Positions 12,430 through 24,329 of a stretch of 64,000 nucleotides of DNA are shown in pieces; the first letter of the stretch is position 1, and each line of letters opens with the position of its first letter. The notes under the pieces were generated by a model. It was not told where the DNA came from and made no database searches. It saw nothing but the letters and a program-made list of their open reading frames with translations. Source of the stretch: Moringa oleifera (lineage: Eukaryota > Streptophyta > Magnoliopsida > Brassicales > Moringaceae); the NCBI GenBank assembly GCA_021397835.1, contig JAJFZO010000034.1:8881501-8945500 (forward strand). Reading direction: 5' to 3'. The translations under genes and the position numbers were made by a program.

Positions 12430-13200
12430 ACTTTAGGCATACCCTAATCCGACTGCATCTTGTAGCAGCAATCGTTGCTACTGCAAGTAGATGTCGCTGT
12501 TGCAAGTAACCGTTGCTACTACAAGAAGTAGCAGCAGCAATGGCTGCTTACAGCAACAGTGATGGCTTCTTACAACAGCAATGGCAGCTTCTGCTGTAAG
12601 CAGCAGTGGCCGATGCCGCTGCAAGAAGCTATAGCAACCACCACATTCCTGGTTAGGACTCATCTGCTTAGGCAACACAGTCCTCTTTCAATTTCCTTAC
12701 TTCTTTCTCTCTGCTTTTGTGCTCATTTTTACTTGAATTTTTTTAGGCTTTCATAAATTCTTAAATTTGTTTGATTAAGTTTTGTTTTTTCTATATCACT
12801 TAGGTTTGAGCATCTTTTAGTTTTGGCTTCTGGGGCAAGTTAAAAAAATGGGAATGGCAGCCATTGTTGCTGCTTCTTACACCAAGAGAAATGCAAGAAG
12901 TAACGAGAAGTCTCAAAACCCTGGGCTTTCCTTGCCATCAAGACATCAAAAATCAATTCAGACTTTTAACAGAGTGCTCTGTTTTAACTACCATGCAAGA
13001 TGAATAAAAATCTGGAACAACACACAGTTTCCCAACAATGGCTGCTTACAGCAACAATAGTTGTTTCTGCTGCTGAAACTCTGTGAAAACTGTCTATCGT
13101 TGCTGCTTCTCACAGCAGCACTGGCCATGAACGTGGAGTGATGATGATTTCAAATTCTCTTACACATGCATATCAGACAATAAGTGATGATTTTAAATTC
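12430..13200. other. GCAGCA/GCTGCT-rich insert inside element B
   Basis: Two clusters (12,450-12,650 and 13,030-13,130) of GTTGCTGCTTCTTACAGCAG-like and complementary units make a locally GC-richer island in AT-rich DNA. Between them is a C/T-rich tract, then TTTTTTTAGGCTTTC and ATATCACTTAGGTTTGAG, which look like plant intron ends. Elements A and C lack this block at the same place. It may be a captured host transcript fragment; I could not identify a protein. Confidence 0.45.
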
Positions 13201-14499
13201 TCTGGCTTTCAATGCTAGTTATGGAATAACTGACATTAAAGGCTATCCTCCCTTGCTTTTAAGGTTGGGATCCTAAATTTGTTTCCAGAGCCCTTGAGAG
13301 CCCGCCATAACCTCCTGTGTAATTTTCCTCTCTAGGTCAGGATTCTCCTCTTTGCAGATTGTGCAGAAGAAGTTGCATAGTCAGACAACCTTTCTCTGGC
13401 CATTAGGATCTTTGCTCTCCATCTAGAAGTAGTTGGGGTAGCTGCTGGCAGCCTCTCCAACCTTCTCCCTTTTGGTCTTTATCCAGAAGCAAGTAGACCG
13501 GCCAACTGCTGGTTTAACAGTGACACTATCTCTCTCTTTGCTTCTTCCTCTCTCATTTGTCTCAATCTAGCGCACCCTCCCCCTCCATTCATTCATCTTT
13601 GGGATTCAAACATATGTAAGTATTTGGGTATAGATTTGAAATCTTTTTACGAAATTTAAGTTTTATAATTTTGATTAAATATGGTTTAAAAAATATATTG
13701 AGAATGTATATTATTTTGAGAAGTTTTTTATTAAGTATGTTTAGTGAATTGTTATTAATTGATGAAATTTGAGTTTTTTTTTTAATTAGTATATTTTGAT
13801 GAACATATTTGGTATGAATGGATATATATTGATATATTTATTATTTCATAATTATTAAAATTTTTAAATTAATTAATAAATTAAGTAAATATTAATTAGA
13901 TAAATTTATATTTTGATAAATTAACTATATATTAGGTGTAGATGAATTTATGTTTGAATTAATTTTTTTACGTAAGATTAATCGGTATATTTTGTCAAAT
14001 TTAATTATATTGATTTTATTGTTACCATAAATTAATATATTTAGTTAAATTTCAAATAGATATTTAATTAATTATATGCTTGTAATATAAACCATTAAAT
14101 GTTATTTAAATTTTAATCAATTAAGTTATTAGCTAGTTAGATGTTTGTGTAGTAATTAATTAGATGATAATTAATTTACTGTATCTTAATTAACTAATTA
14201 ATTATTAATCATTTAGCTAATATTAATAAATTAGATGCTTGTGAAGCAAAAAATTACATGTTATCTACATATTAATTAGGTTACTAGGTAGCTAAGAGCT
14301 TATATAGTAAACTAGATGTTAATTAAATATTGACTATATCTTAATTAACTAAATAATTATTAATTATGTATTTAAATTTTAATTAATAAATTTGATGCTT
14401 GTAAAGTAAATAATTAACTGTTATTTAAATTTGAATTAATTTAGATGGTTAGTCAATTAACTGTTATTTAGTGGTTAGTAAATAAATTTGATGCTTGTA
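13201..14499 (+). other. Element B 5' leader and AT-rich intron
   Basis: The leader resembles those of A and especially C: CATTCATTCATCTTTGGGAT, then CAAACAT and the donor GTAAGTATTTGGGTATAGAT at 13,616. The intron is TTAATTAA-type low complexity and ends in GATGCTTGTAAAG at the internal deletion point. A retained donor joined to ULP1 coding sequence means that any transcript would lack both upstream ORFs. Confidence 0.65.
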
Positions 14500-15310
14500 A
14501 AGTATTTTGTATTTGCTGATCCATCAACATTGTCATATGGAACGTCTATAAGTATAGACACTCAAGCTCCTCACCTAGCCAATAGAATGATAGATCCATG
14601 TAAACGGAGGAGTAGTGATATTTCCTTATAACTTGAGGTAAGTTATAATACTAGTTAAAATTATTAATAGTTTTGTTCAAAATATTTTTAATATTTATTT
14701 TCATAATATAGGCAGCACTAGTTGTTGGTGTTTGTCGAGTCTCGTAGTTTTGTGTACAGTATTTTTGATCCTTTGAACCATGGCTCTTGTCAAGAACTAG
14801 ATCAACTTATGTCCACGTAAGTGAAAATATTGTCATTTATGTTAGTATGTATTTTTTTCTACTCTTAAGAATATTGATTATTTCCTATTGCAGCTCTTTT
14901 GAATTGTTCCAAGTTTTCAAAGAATCAAGCAATAGGCGCATTCCTAGGAGTATTCCTGCTAAGGTATGTATATTTAAACCTATATGTGATGTTAGTTTTA
15001 TTTATTTTGCAAAACATAACAATAAAATTTTTTTAATGCAGTGTCCACATCAACCTTCAAATACTGACTGTGGATATTATATTATGAAATTTTTAAGAGA
15101 CATCATTGATAGAAATGATAGAAATATCCCATATGTAAAAATGGTAAGTTTTTAAGCATTTGCTTGTGTAAATACTTAAGTAATTAATTGATGTGCTTAT
15201 TAAAAATTTTAATTAGACTAACTTTTTTTTTTTGAAATATAGTTAATCGACATATATACTTACACCCAATCGGATATTGATGAAGTTAGAAAGGAGGTTG
15301 GATAATTTCT
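14500..15310 (+). pseudogene. ULP1-like cysteine protease remnant of element B
   Basis: ULP1 (peptidase C48) proteases cleave SUMO-like proteins; plant CACTA elements commonly carry one. Readable pieces are KYFVFADPSTLSYGTSISID (from 14,500); a catalytic region near 14,716 where the expected His-Trp reads CAC TAG, so Trp is a stop; YSIFDPLNHG with the expected acidic residue; and CPHQPSNTDCGYYIMKFLRD, with the catalytic Cys codon at 15,069-15,071 and the preceding Gln present. The introns between these exons match those in A and C. The His codon survives but the next codon ends translation, so the copy is dead. Everything upstream of the first exon was lost in the internal deletion. Confidence 0.7.
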
Positions 15311-15715
15311 TTGGAGTACCATATTAGAAAGTTGAACCTTAAAGATTTTTATACACACGAACATTATTGAATTTATAGAGTTGAATTTTTAAGATTGTGT
15401 AATATTTTAACTCATGTATTGTACATATAGAGTTCAATTATGACATCAAACTTTAGTGATCTTTTGTTTTGTTTATCTCTTATTACTTTTTTGGATTAGA
15501 TTACTTCGAGAGTTTCCAAATATGAAATAAGTAATGACGATCTCTGTGAGAATGGTATTGAAGTGTATAACATAAAAAAAAAATTTTATATATTGTGAAG
15601 AATTATATTAATGTGTATGGATGATGTGGAAGACATGAAAAATTTTATATATGCAGATTTTGGATAATTTGAATATATAAATTTTATACTTATTTCGAAA
15701 TAAATACAAAAAATA

Positions 15716-16155
15716 CCTTTAATGACTTTTTAATGACAATTTTATAATAATTGTCATTAAAAGCCTCCCTTTTGATGACAGTTCCAATAGAACTATCATT
15801 AAAAAGGTCATTTTTAATGAAGTTTTATTGAAACTATCATTAAAAAATCTCCCTTTTAACGATAGTTCCAATAGAACTGTCATTAGAAGGGCCCTCTTTA
15901 ACGACAGTTCTATTGAAACTGTCATTAAAAAGTCCCTCATTTAACGACAGTTCCAATAGAATTGTCATTAAAGGTCCTTCCCTTTTAACGACAGTTCCAA
16001 TAGAACTGTCATTAAAAGGGCCCCCTTTAACGACAGTTTCAATAGAGCTGTCATTAAAACTTCTCATCTTTAATGACATCAACAAAGATGATAGTTTTAC
16101 AACTGTCATAAAAAGCCATTTTTAACTGTCATTAAAGCTTTTATTTGCTGTAGTG
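15716..16155 (+). repeat. Element B 3' palindromic subterminal array and terminus
   Basis: About seven stem-loop units built on GACAGTTCCAATAGAACTGT and its variants, joined by CATTAAAAGG-type linkers, then TTATTTGCTGTAGTG at the tip (16,155). Three overlapping open frames on both strands here (15,719-16,125) are repeat translations, not genes. The units are more uniform than those of A and C. Confidence 0.85.
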
Positions 16156-17230
16156 AAAAGAATGAAGAATGTGTACAACCATCATCTAGCTAGAAAGGGG
16201 TTTGTAAGGCTACAGAATGAACTTGTAAGTTATTTTTCATTTTTTATGTTACTGATTAATGATATATTCATTTAGTTGTACATTACAAAATTCTAACATG
16301 TCCACTTTTCATGTTAAAAAAAGGAACAAGCATTCGTTGTCGATGAACAAATTGATTGTGCCATACTATGGAAGGCTTTGCGACAAAGTAAAAAGAGAGA
16401 TTATATAAATTATGTAAGTTGAATGATTGGGAGAGAATTGTAAGTATAATTGAACTTTTTTATTTTTTTAATAATAAGTTTCATGTTGATTGATTAATTT
16501 TATCCTAATATTGTAGGATGAGTTGATGACACAAAGCTCATAGGGTAGATTTACACCCTTTACTTTAAAAGATGTGTTCACAAAAGTTCTTGATACACCT
16601 GAGCACCCTCGATGCATTAGAGATCATGGATCCAAAAGTGACTATCACATCTATTTTAGGAAGACCAAAAAGTTGAGTGTCCCTCAAGATACATAATTGG
16701 ATTAATAGCAGTTGGTAAAGATGATAAGGTGATTGACAAAGTATAAAGATGTTTGACAAACATTATGGCAAACAAAACTGATGTCCAGTTAAAAAAATCT
16801 ATAATGTAATTTTGTTTGAGTAAAGCTAGCGACAATATGGCTCGATGACTAGAGGAAGAAGAATATCCAACACCTCAATCACTTATGTCAATCACACCAC
16901 CAGCACCTACACTATACAACAATAAAGTATCTCACATGTTAGTCATAGTAAATATCAAGTTAATAATACTAAGAATGTAACATGTGTTTTTTTGGATCAT
17001 TATAGTGCAAGCCATGTTAGATGTTCATCTAGTCATCAGACTACATAATGGCAAGTGAGGGTATCTCCATAGCTCATAATTCTAATCGAATGATCCATGA
17101 GCATTTACTGTTTTTTGGTGATGTTCGAGTGTTGGTGGATGTTGCTATTCATGGTGATCCATAATTGCCTCACCTGAACCCCGACATTGGATGGACTATT
17201 GTTTTTTTTTTTTTACACTTGGTTCACTTG
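16156..17230 (+). pseudogene. TNP1-like ORF of element A, 3' part
   Basis: This resumes the gene cut at 12,362. Readable pieces are NVYNHHLARKGFVRLQNEL; EQAFVVDEQIDCAILWKALR (matching the minus-strand frame at 25,115-25,297 in C); VLDTPEHPRCIRDHG, the conserved LGTPEHxGRxRG-type motif of these ORFs; then, near 17,050-17,200, SNRMIHEHLLFFGDVRVLVD and LPHLNP, which fit the DUF8039-like domain usual in CACTA second ORFs. Stops and a missing acceptor region break it. It leads into the protease exons at 17,480. The start of this piece directly abuts the B terminus. Confidence 0.7.
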
Positions 17231-17479
17231 TTACTTAGCTTGCATGATTAGTACATGTGAGGCAATGTTTTTATAATATCTATTCGATAAAGTCAACCTA
17301 TTGGTGCTAATTAACTTTGAAAAGTTTTTTTAGCTATTGACTAAAAAGCAACAAGGTAATTGCTAGTTAAAAAGGGACTAACATTGACAAAACCACAATC
17401 ATCGAAACAAGTGTCTTCTATCGGGCCACCGCCAAGATTGATTAAGATGTACAATTACATTAATAAGGTGATGTGACAT

Positions 17480-18520
17480 GATGAAGCAATACACATACCT
17501 TACACTAAAATCTTTGCTTCTAAGGACTTATATTTGTGCCTTGGGAGGATATCATCCAATTTTGCCACATGAAGGAGCTAAGTGTCACCATTATTTAGGC
17601 TTACATTGTGTACATTTGTCTTTTGAATTTTTATTGGTTTATTATTGTATTGCAACATCATAATTATGTTTTTTATTACTCTTTTTATTATTTTAGTAAA
17701 CTTTATGTAGATTTAGTTGCACTTGACTTGGAAAAGTATTTTGTATTTACTAATCCATTGATATTTTCAAATGAGATATCTATAAGTATAGACACTTAAG
17801 CTCGTCACATTGCAAATAGAATGATAGATTCATGTGACAGAGGAGTAGTGATATTTTCTTATAATTTAAGGTAAGTCTTAATACTATTTGAAATTTTTGA
17901 TAGTTTTATTCATAATATTTTTTATATTTATTTTTGATGATGTAAGCATCACTATTGGTGGTTGTCGAGCCCCATGCTTTTGTGTACAGCTTTTTTGATT
18001 CTTTAAATCATGGTTCTTACTAAGAATTAGATCAACTCATGTCCATATGAGCGAAAATATTTTCATTTATGTTAGTATGTATTTTCTATGGATGGCCCTT
18101 GTAAATTATTTTAAGTCATCAATGAATCAAGTGATATGGGTATTCTTAGGAGTATTCTTGTTAAGGTATGTATATTTAAACCTATATGTGATTTTAGTTT
18201 TATTTATTTTACAAAATATAACAATTAAAAATTTTTAATGCAATGTCTACATCAGCCTTCAAATACTGAGTGTGGATATTATGTTATGAATTTTTTAAGG
18301 GACATTTTTGATAGACATGACAAAAATATCACATACGAGAAATTTGTAAGTTTTTAAGCATTTACTTACGTAATTACTTCAGCAATTATTGTGCTTACTA
18401 GAAGTTTTAATTGGACTAACTTTTTTTTTGATAAATTAGTTGATATAGATACTTACACCTAATTAGATATTGATAAAGTTAGAAAAAAGGCTGAACACTT
18501 TCTTTAGAGTGCCATATTAG
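17480..18520 (+). pseudogene. ULP1-like protease remnant of element A
   Basis: Exons read LDLEKYFVFTNPLIFSNEIS (from about 17,727). Near 17,945 the expected His-Trp has become Ser-Leu before LVVVEPHAFVYSFFDSLNHG. Near 18,245 HQPSNTECGYYVMNFLRDIF carries the catalytic Cys at 18,271-18,273. Loss of His would inactivate the enzyme even without the stops. The preceding noncoding bases are T-rich introns like those in B and C. The final exon (about 18,440-18,520) is also broken. The gene is followed by noncoding DNA and then the 3' subterminal repeats. Confidence 0.7.
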
Positions 18521-19039
18521 AAAGTTCAACTATGAAGATTTTTGTAGACATGAGCATTACTGAATTTGTATAGTTGAACTTTTAGGATTATGCATGATAA
18601 TATGTATTTAAACTCATGCATTGTATAAATGGAGTTCAGTTATCCCAATAAGTTTTTTTTCTTTCTTCATTTTTTATTACTTTTTTAGATTAGATTATGT
18701 TGAAGCGTTTTCAAACACAAAAGAGATAATGATGGTTTGAGTGAAAATGATATTGAACTATATAAAAAGAATAAATGTTAGTGTAATTATGTTGAAGGAA
18801 TAAAGATGGTATAGTTGTCTTATTGAAGTACATAAAAAGAATAAGGGTTTGTGTATTTGATAATTGTGTCATAAATATATATTGCATTGTAATTTTGATG
18901 GAAAAAATTTTGTCTGGATATTCGGAAGAATTGTGTTGATGTATACAAGATGAAAATGTGTGGTTGATCTGTGGAAGAGATGTAGTTGATGGGAAGAATT
19001 TTATATATGCAGGTTTTAAATAAAAGTTTGCATTTATTT

Positions 19040-19193
19040 CAAAATAATTTTAAAAAATACTTTTAATGATGATTCTTTCAAAATTATCATTAAAGACCCA
19101 ACTCTCTTTAATGGCACAAACAAATATAACAGTTCTAGAACTATCATTAAAAGTCATTTTTAACTATCATTAAATCCCTTATTTGTAGTAATG
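19040..19193 (+). repeat. Element A 3' subterminal repeats and right terminus
   Basis: Short palindromic units (ATTATCATTAAAGACC; ACAGTTCTAGAACTATCATT) lead to CCCTTATTTGTAGTAATG at the tip. The array is much shorter than in B. The tip shows G to A at the usually fixed CACT (reads CATT inward). Confidence 0.75.
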
Positions 19194-22098
19194 TCTTCAA
19201 GAGAGTAGCTAAGCAACATCAAGTTAAGATATCGATCTTACCAAGTACAACCTCAAGGAAAAAAGCTATCTAGCTTAGAATCATAATAAAGAATCTACGT
19301 TAAGTTATGGTGGGGGAGTGCAAGTTCTAAAAAAGGTATCAATAAGGGTTAGAGCCATGTGCTACCTCTTTCCAACAAAAAAGCTACAAAAGTGTTGGCA
19401 AGCAGCATCACTCCCTGGATAAAGTCTCTAATTTTTTGATACTTCAGAGGAGTTAGGGCTAATGCTGACTCCTGTTGAACAAAGGTCATTGTTTTTAGTG
19501 ATGCCTCCTTCTGAGCCTTAGTGTTCTAGATTAACAAAGTCGCCACACTATTCTTAGATGAGGAGCTTGTAGGTCTCTTTTTAGCCATCTAAGCTATCTC
19601 ATCATATTTTATTTTCCTTATGTGAGGCACTATAAAGAATTAATTTATAGAAATAAACAAGTGAGTCAGTATAGTTATTTAACATAGAAGTTGCAAAGTA
19701 AAGAGTCAAAATAATAAAGTAGTCCAACTTGAAGGAGAAAAGCTCTCTAGTTTTACATGAACTAAAAGAAAAGGCTGAATAGTGTCTCAAGTAAGGTTCT
19801 TTTCTTAAGAGATATTGAATTAAAATCAGTGGAAGAATTGAAGTAAGAATTAGACTATCTCTAAGGAAGCGTTTGAGGATCTCTACCAAACACATTGAAG
19901 TGAATCTTGTCAATCTAGGATTCCGTTAAAAAAGAAGACATAAGTAAGGCTCTCTTACTATTGACTAAGGTTTTTGTAACAACTTCAAGTGTTTAAGATA
20001 AGGTCACAATGATCCCAAAATCCTCATTTGGGTTAGATTAAGTATTAAACTTACAAGGCAGTATTAAACTTATTAGGCATCCTATTCTAGAACACCCAGA
20101 AGTAAGAGTGTCTCCATTTCTTCATTGCCCTTGACATATCAGAGATGAATAAGGATGGTCTTTTAAAGGAAAAATACGAAAATTATTTTTACTACCTTAG
20201 TTCTTATGTTGTTGTTCAAGCTGAAAAACCTAGAGAACACTAAAAAAGGTAGGTTGCTAATACCTAAGCTTATATATCTAACATAAAAAGGCCACTAAAA
20301 TCCTTCATGAATTAGGTACTAACTGTGAGGGTGAGATTCTGAAACTCTTACAAATCACTTAGAAAAAGCTATTTAAAGGAAGCCTTAAATCCCCTTTGAG
20401 GCATTCATCAGAAATACATAGAGCCCTTAATATCTTAGGTCAAGGTCTCTTTAGGTCAAGGTATCACCATGCCTACAGAGGCAGGCACACCATAAACCCT
20501 TTAATCGTAGTTAAATCTTTATTTGTGACGGTGGAAGGACTACATTGTCTATATTGAATACTAGAAATAAAAAAAGACTATTAAGAGATGAAAGCTTACC
20601 TTGAAAATTAAAGAAAAAATAGACTTTGATGAGGAAGACCTTTTTGTTTTTTTTACATATGTTAGGAATTAAGAATTTTGGTGTGAAAGAATGACCTAAA
20701 GGGGAGAACAATGCAAATTTAAAGAAAATGGGATAAAAAATGACATCGAAACAAGATTTGTAAGTAATTTGCAATTGAAATCGTCACTAGGAAGGCGACA
20801 GGCAATGAAATTGTTGACGTAACATTTAACGTGGCCAATGTAAATGGTGTGACAGCTTAAAATTGGAGCTATACGTGCTGACTAGGTTAGAAAAGAGGAT
20901 GATTGGGTGATCTTTTTGATAAAGACGAAAAAGGTATAGCTACTAACATGGTATTGTAAATGATATGGCCATGTTTCTTGAGCCGACTTTGCTAACGTGG
21001 CCGAGATGAATAGGGAACCACTGTAATGTGTTTGCTGGCTTATTAATTGATGTGGTAGCTTTTTATTAAACATTGCTGTTAAGTAGGTCACCAAATAAGT
21101 CGAGTAAATAGCTGATGGCATAGTTACTAACATGAAGGGTAACGTGATACTTTAAGACAAATGCCATAAAGAGAGTGGCTAAAAAACCCACCCAATCAAA
21201 AACATGCTTACGTGGCTAACAAAGCTGATGATGTTGTAGGTGCGTCCAAAAGTAGTATACCTAGTAATGCACCAGTGACCCGACATCACTTAATTCTCCA
21301 TAAATTTGATGTGATTTAGACTGGATTTTAGACAAGAAAGGCAGGCTTGTAAGAGTAGAAGTAAGCATCATTGAGATTTCACATGTTAACAGCATTCTAA
21401 GAGAATTAAGGGGTGATGCGCCAAAGGCATTTAACTCAACGAAACTATTTTGAAGAAATTCAAAGCTTTAAAGATGAAATTAACGACATCAATGATTACA
21501 AATACCTGAAAGCACTTGAAATAATGTCAGATCAAGTAACAGTAACTCAGAAGGTACAAAATTAAGGATCATAAACCTCACAAAGGTAGAGCTGGCAGGT
21601 TGTACTGCACCCATCCACCATTTGTTGCTAAACAATGCCCTAAAAATCTTATATATAATGGTAAATCTTTGGCTTAAGGGACAGTTATAGCTATAAGCGT
21701 CCTTTAAATAGCATACAACATACAAAACTTGCTCATATTTAACTTACTCATTTTCTCTCAAAAATCTCTCTTGTAAAGAATTTTCTTTTGCAATTCTTAG
21801 TGATTTATTCGAATTTCTTGTGAAGCGGTAAGATTAGAAATATTACGGAAAGTGTTAGGAACTTCGAAAAGGTAAAATTATAATTTAGAATTCTTGTAAA
21901 TTTATTTGTTTTTAAGTTCATAATTTTTGAATAAGAATTATTTGATTGAGTTAAAATTCTCTTAAGTTATTGTCAAGTGATTTTTGATCTTGTTTACTAA
22001 TTTGATTGAAAATAGACTTTATTTCCAAATTTTTGTAGGTTGTATAAGGGTAATAAACCATGAAAGAGTAATTATTTTACTTTTCTTGTAAGCTTTCT
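19194..22098. other. 2.9-kb spacer between opposite CACTA elements
   Basis: No recognised gene. 20,810-21,300 contains repeated GCCACGT/CCACATCA-type words on the minus strand, for example CCACATCAATTAATAAGCCA, resembling the block at 39,100-39,520. 21,640-21,880 has a TATATATAAT core and a C/T-rich stretch that could be an LTR or a promoter. Open frames at 19,602-19,913, 20,511-20,774 and 20,882-21,133 (minus) match nothing I know. Confidence 0.4.
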
Positions 22099-22103
22099 CA
22101 AGA

Positions 22104-22440
22104 TAGTTAAAAATGGCTTTAATAATATTTGTAGAACTGTCATCTTTATTGATATCATTAAAGGGAGAATGTTTTAATGACAGTTATTGAAAATTATCAT
22201 TAAAGACCCCCACTTTTAATGATAGTTCTAATAGAACTATCTTTAAAGGGGGAGTCTTTAACGACAGTTCTGATTTAAAGGTTTCCCCTTTAATGATAAT
22301 TTTATTAGAATTATCATTAAAAGAAACCCGTTTAATGACAGTTATAAAAGAATTGTTATTAAAAAGGTTCTCCTGTCATTAAAAAGATCCTCCTTTAATG
22401 AAAATTTTATCAAAACTGTCATTAAAGGTATATATATTTT
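22104..22440 (-). repeat. Element C 3' palindromic subterminal array
   Basis: Units such as GATAGTTCTAATAGAACTAT, CATTTAATGACAGTT and linkers CATTAAAAAG match the arrays of A and B but are more diverged. The sequence between 22,104 and 22,190 matches the segment of B just inside its tip, showing that only about 30 terminal bases are lost. Confidence 0.75.
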
Positions 22441-23039
22441 TTATTAATTTCAAAATAAATACAAAATTTTCATATTAAAATTATCCAAAACTTGCATATA
22501 TAAAATTCTTCATCTTTTCCACATCAACCATATACGTCAATATAATTCTTCATAATATGCAACCAAAATTTTCTCCATCAAAATTAAATTATAATATGTA
22601 AATATGACTCTTCAATTTAATTTAGTCAATACATATAAGTATACAATTATCAAATACACTAATGACAGTTCGTTTTATACACTTAAATGAAACAACTATA
22701 CTATTTTTCTTCTTTCAACATAATTATGTCAATACTTAAATACCAACACTTTAACACTTCAATACCAATACTTCAATGAAAAAACTTTTTCCTGTTATAT
22801 ACTTCAATATCATTCTCACTGAAACCATCATTACTTCTTTCATATTTAAAAATACTTGTACATAATTCAACCCAAAAAAGTAATAAAAGATGAATAAAAA
22901 AAAAGATTGATGTCATAATTAAACTCCATATTTACAATACATAAGTTTAAATATACATTATCATACACAATCCTAAAAATTCAACTATATAAATTCAATG
23001 ATATTCATGTGTATAAAAATCTTCAAGGTTCAACTTTCT

Positions 23040-24110
23040 AATATGGCACTTCAAAGAAATTTTTCAACCTCCTTTCTAACTTCATCAATATCCAATTGGG
23101 TGTAAGTATTTATATCCATTAACTATATTTATATATAAAAAGAAGTTAGTCCAATTGAAACTTTTAGTAAGCACATCAATTAATTACTGAAGTATTTACA
23201 TCAGTACATACTTAAAAACTTATAATTTTTGCATATGAAATAATTCTATCATGTCTGTCAATGAATTCCCTTAAAAATTTCATAATATAATATCCACACT
23301 CAGTATTTTAAGGCTGATGTGGACATTACATTAAAAATTTTTAATAATTGTATTTTGCAAAATAAATAAAATTAACATCACATATAGGTTTAAATATACA
23401 TACCTTAGCAGGAATGCGTCTATTGCTTGATTCTTTGATAACTTTGAACAATTTGAAATAGCTACCAATAGAAAATAATCAATATCCTTAAGAATTAAAA
23501 AATATATATATATACATACTGAGATAAATGAAAATATTTTTACTTACGTGGATATAAGTTGATGTAATTCTTGATGAGAACCATGGTTCATAGGATCAAA
23601 AATACTGTACATAAAAATATGAGGTTCGACAACCACCAACATCCAGTGCTGCCTACATTATCAAAAGTAAATGTTAAAAATATTGTGAACAAGACTATTA
23701 ATAATTTCAACTAGTATTAAAGCTTACCTCAAATTATAAGGAAATATCACTACTCCTCTGTCACGTGGATCTATCACTCTATTGGCTAGGTGGCGGGCTT
23801 GGGTGTTTATACTTATAGACATTCCATATGATAGTGCTGATAGATTAGCAAATATAAAATACTTCCCTAAGCCAAGTGCAACTAAATCTATATAAAATTT
23901 ACTGAAATAATAAAGAGTAAAAAAAATATAAATATGATGTAGGCAAATAATAATAACCAATGAAAATTCAAAAAACATACCTACAAAATGTAAACCTGAA
24001 TAACAGTGACACATAGCTCCTTCATGTGACAAAATTGCATGATATCTTCTCGAGCCACAAATACATGTCCATCAGAAGTAAACACTTCAGTAAAAGGTAT
24101 GTGTATTGCT
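23040..24110 (-). pseudogene. ULP1-like protease gene of element C
   Basis: On the minus strand: GKYFIFANLSALSYGMSISI and HLANRVIDPRDRG (23,724-23,880). After an intron with an AG acceptor comes HWMLVVVEPHIFMYSIFDPM, with His-Trp at 23,643-23,648 and the Asp of FDP. Then PHQP, a stop at 23,308-23,310, and NTECGYYIMKFLRE with the catalytic Cys at 23,296-23,298. All three catalytic residues (His, Asp, Cys) are therefore present, but the stop falls between Asp and Cys. Intron positions match A and B. Role: SUMO-type protease carried by the transposon; its benefit to the element is not known. Confidence 0.75.
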
Positions 24111-24329
24111 TCATCAAGTGCCATTACCTTATTCAATAACTATACATCTTCTACAATCTTGATGGTAGCCCAATAGAAGATACTTGTTGCGATGATCATA
24201 GTTTTGTCAATGTTGGTGCTCTCTTAAGTGTCAACTTGCCTTGTTGCTTTATAGTCGATAGCTGAAAAAATTTTGTAAACTTAATTAACACTAATAGGTT
24301 GACTTTATAAAATATATTTAGCAAAAATA

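Larger units (their letters stand above)
12363..16155 (+). mobile_element. CACTA element B, internally deleted, nested in A
   Basis: The right terminus, read inward from 16,155, is CACTACAGCAAATAAAAGC. The left tip is missing: homology to the A/C family starts inside subterminal sequence (AACTAGCGTTAAAGGCT, compare AACTAGCATTAAAGACT in C near 31,410). Order is partial left subterminal, a GCAGCA-rich insert, 5' leader with splice donor at 13,616, AT-rich intron, then directly the ULP1-like exon at 14,500. TNP2 and the whole TNP1-like ORF are absent, so B is a nonautonomous deletion derivative. The junction near 14,500 has the shared bases AAAGTA on both partners. B is inserted in the same sense as A. 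Confidence 0.8.
7046..19193 (+). mobile_element. CACTA (En/Spm) element A, disrupted by nested element B
   Basis: The left terminus CACTGTTACAAAAAATGTAA matches the 5' terminus of element C at 31,586 read inward (CACTACTACAAAAATTGTAA). The right terminus at 19,193, read inward, is CATTACTACAAATAAGGG, a one-base decay of CACT. Between them in plus sense lie a palindromic subterminal region, a 5' noncoding exon and AT-rich intron, TNP2, a TNP1-like ORF, and a ULP1-like protease. The order is the same as in element C. Element B (12,363-16,155) interrupts the second ORF, and homology to C resumes at 16,156. Every coding part is broken, so the copy is dead. Without B it would be about 8.4 kb. Confidence 0.85.

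Noticed and set aside
12478..12756. Ala/Ser/Leu-rich small frames on both strands
   Set aside because: They come from GCAGCA/GCTGCT repeats, which stay open in most frames.
15719..16125. Three overlapping open frames of 70-89 codons on both strands with repeated SFND, ELSLKG and IGTVVK peptides
   Set aside because: They are translations of the palindromic subterminal array of CACTA element B; open frames on both strands follow from the repeat unit.
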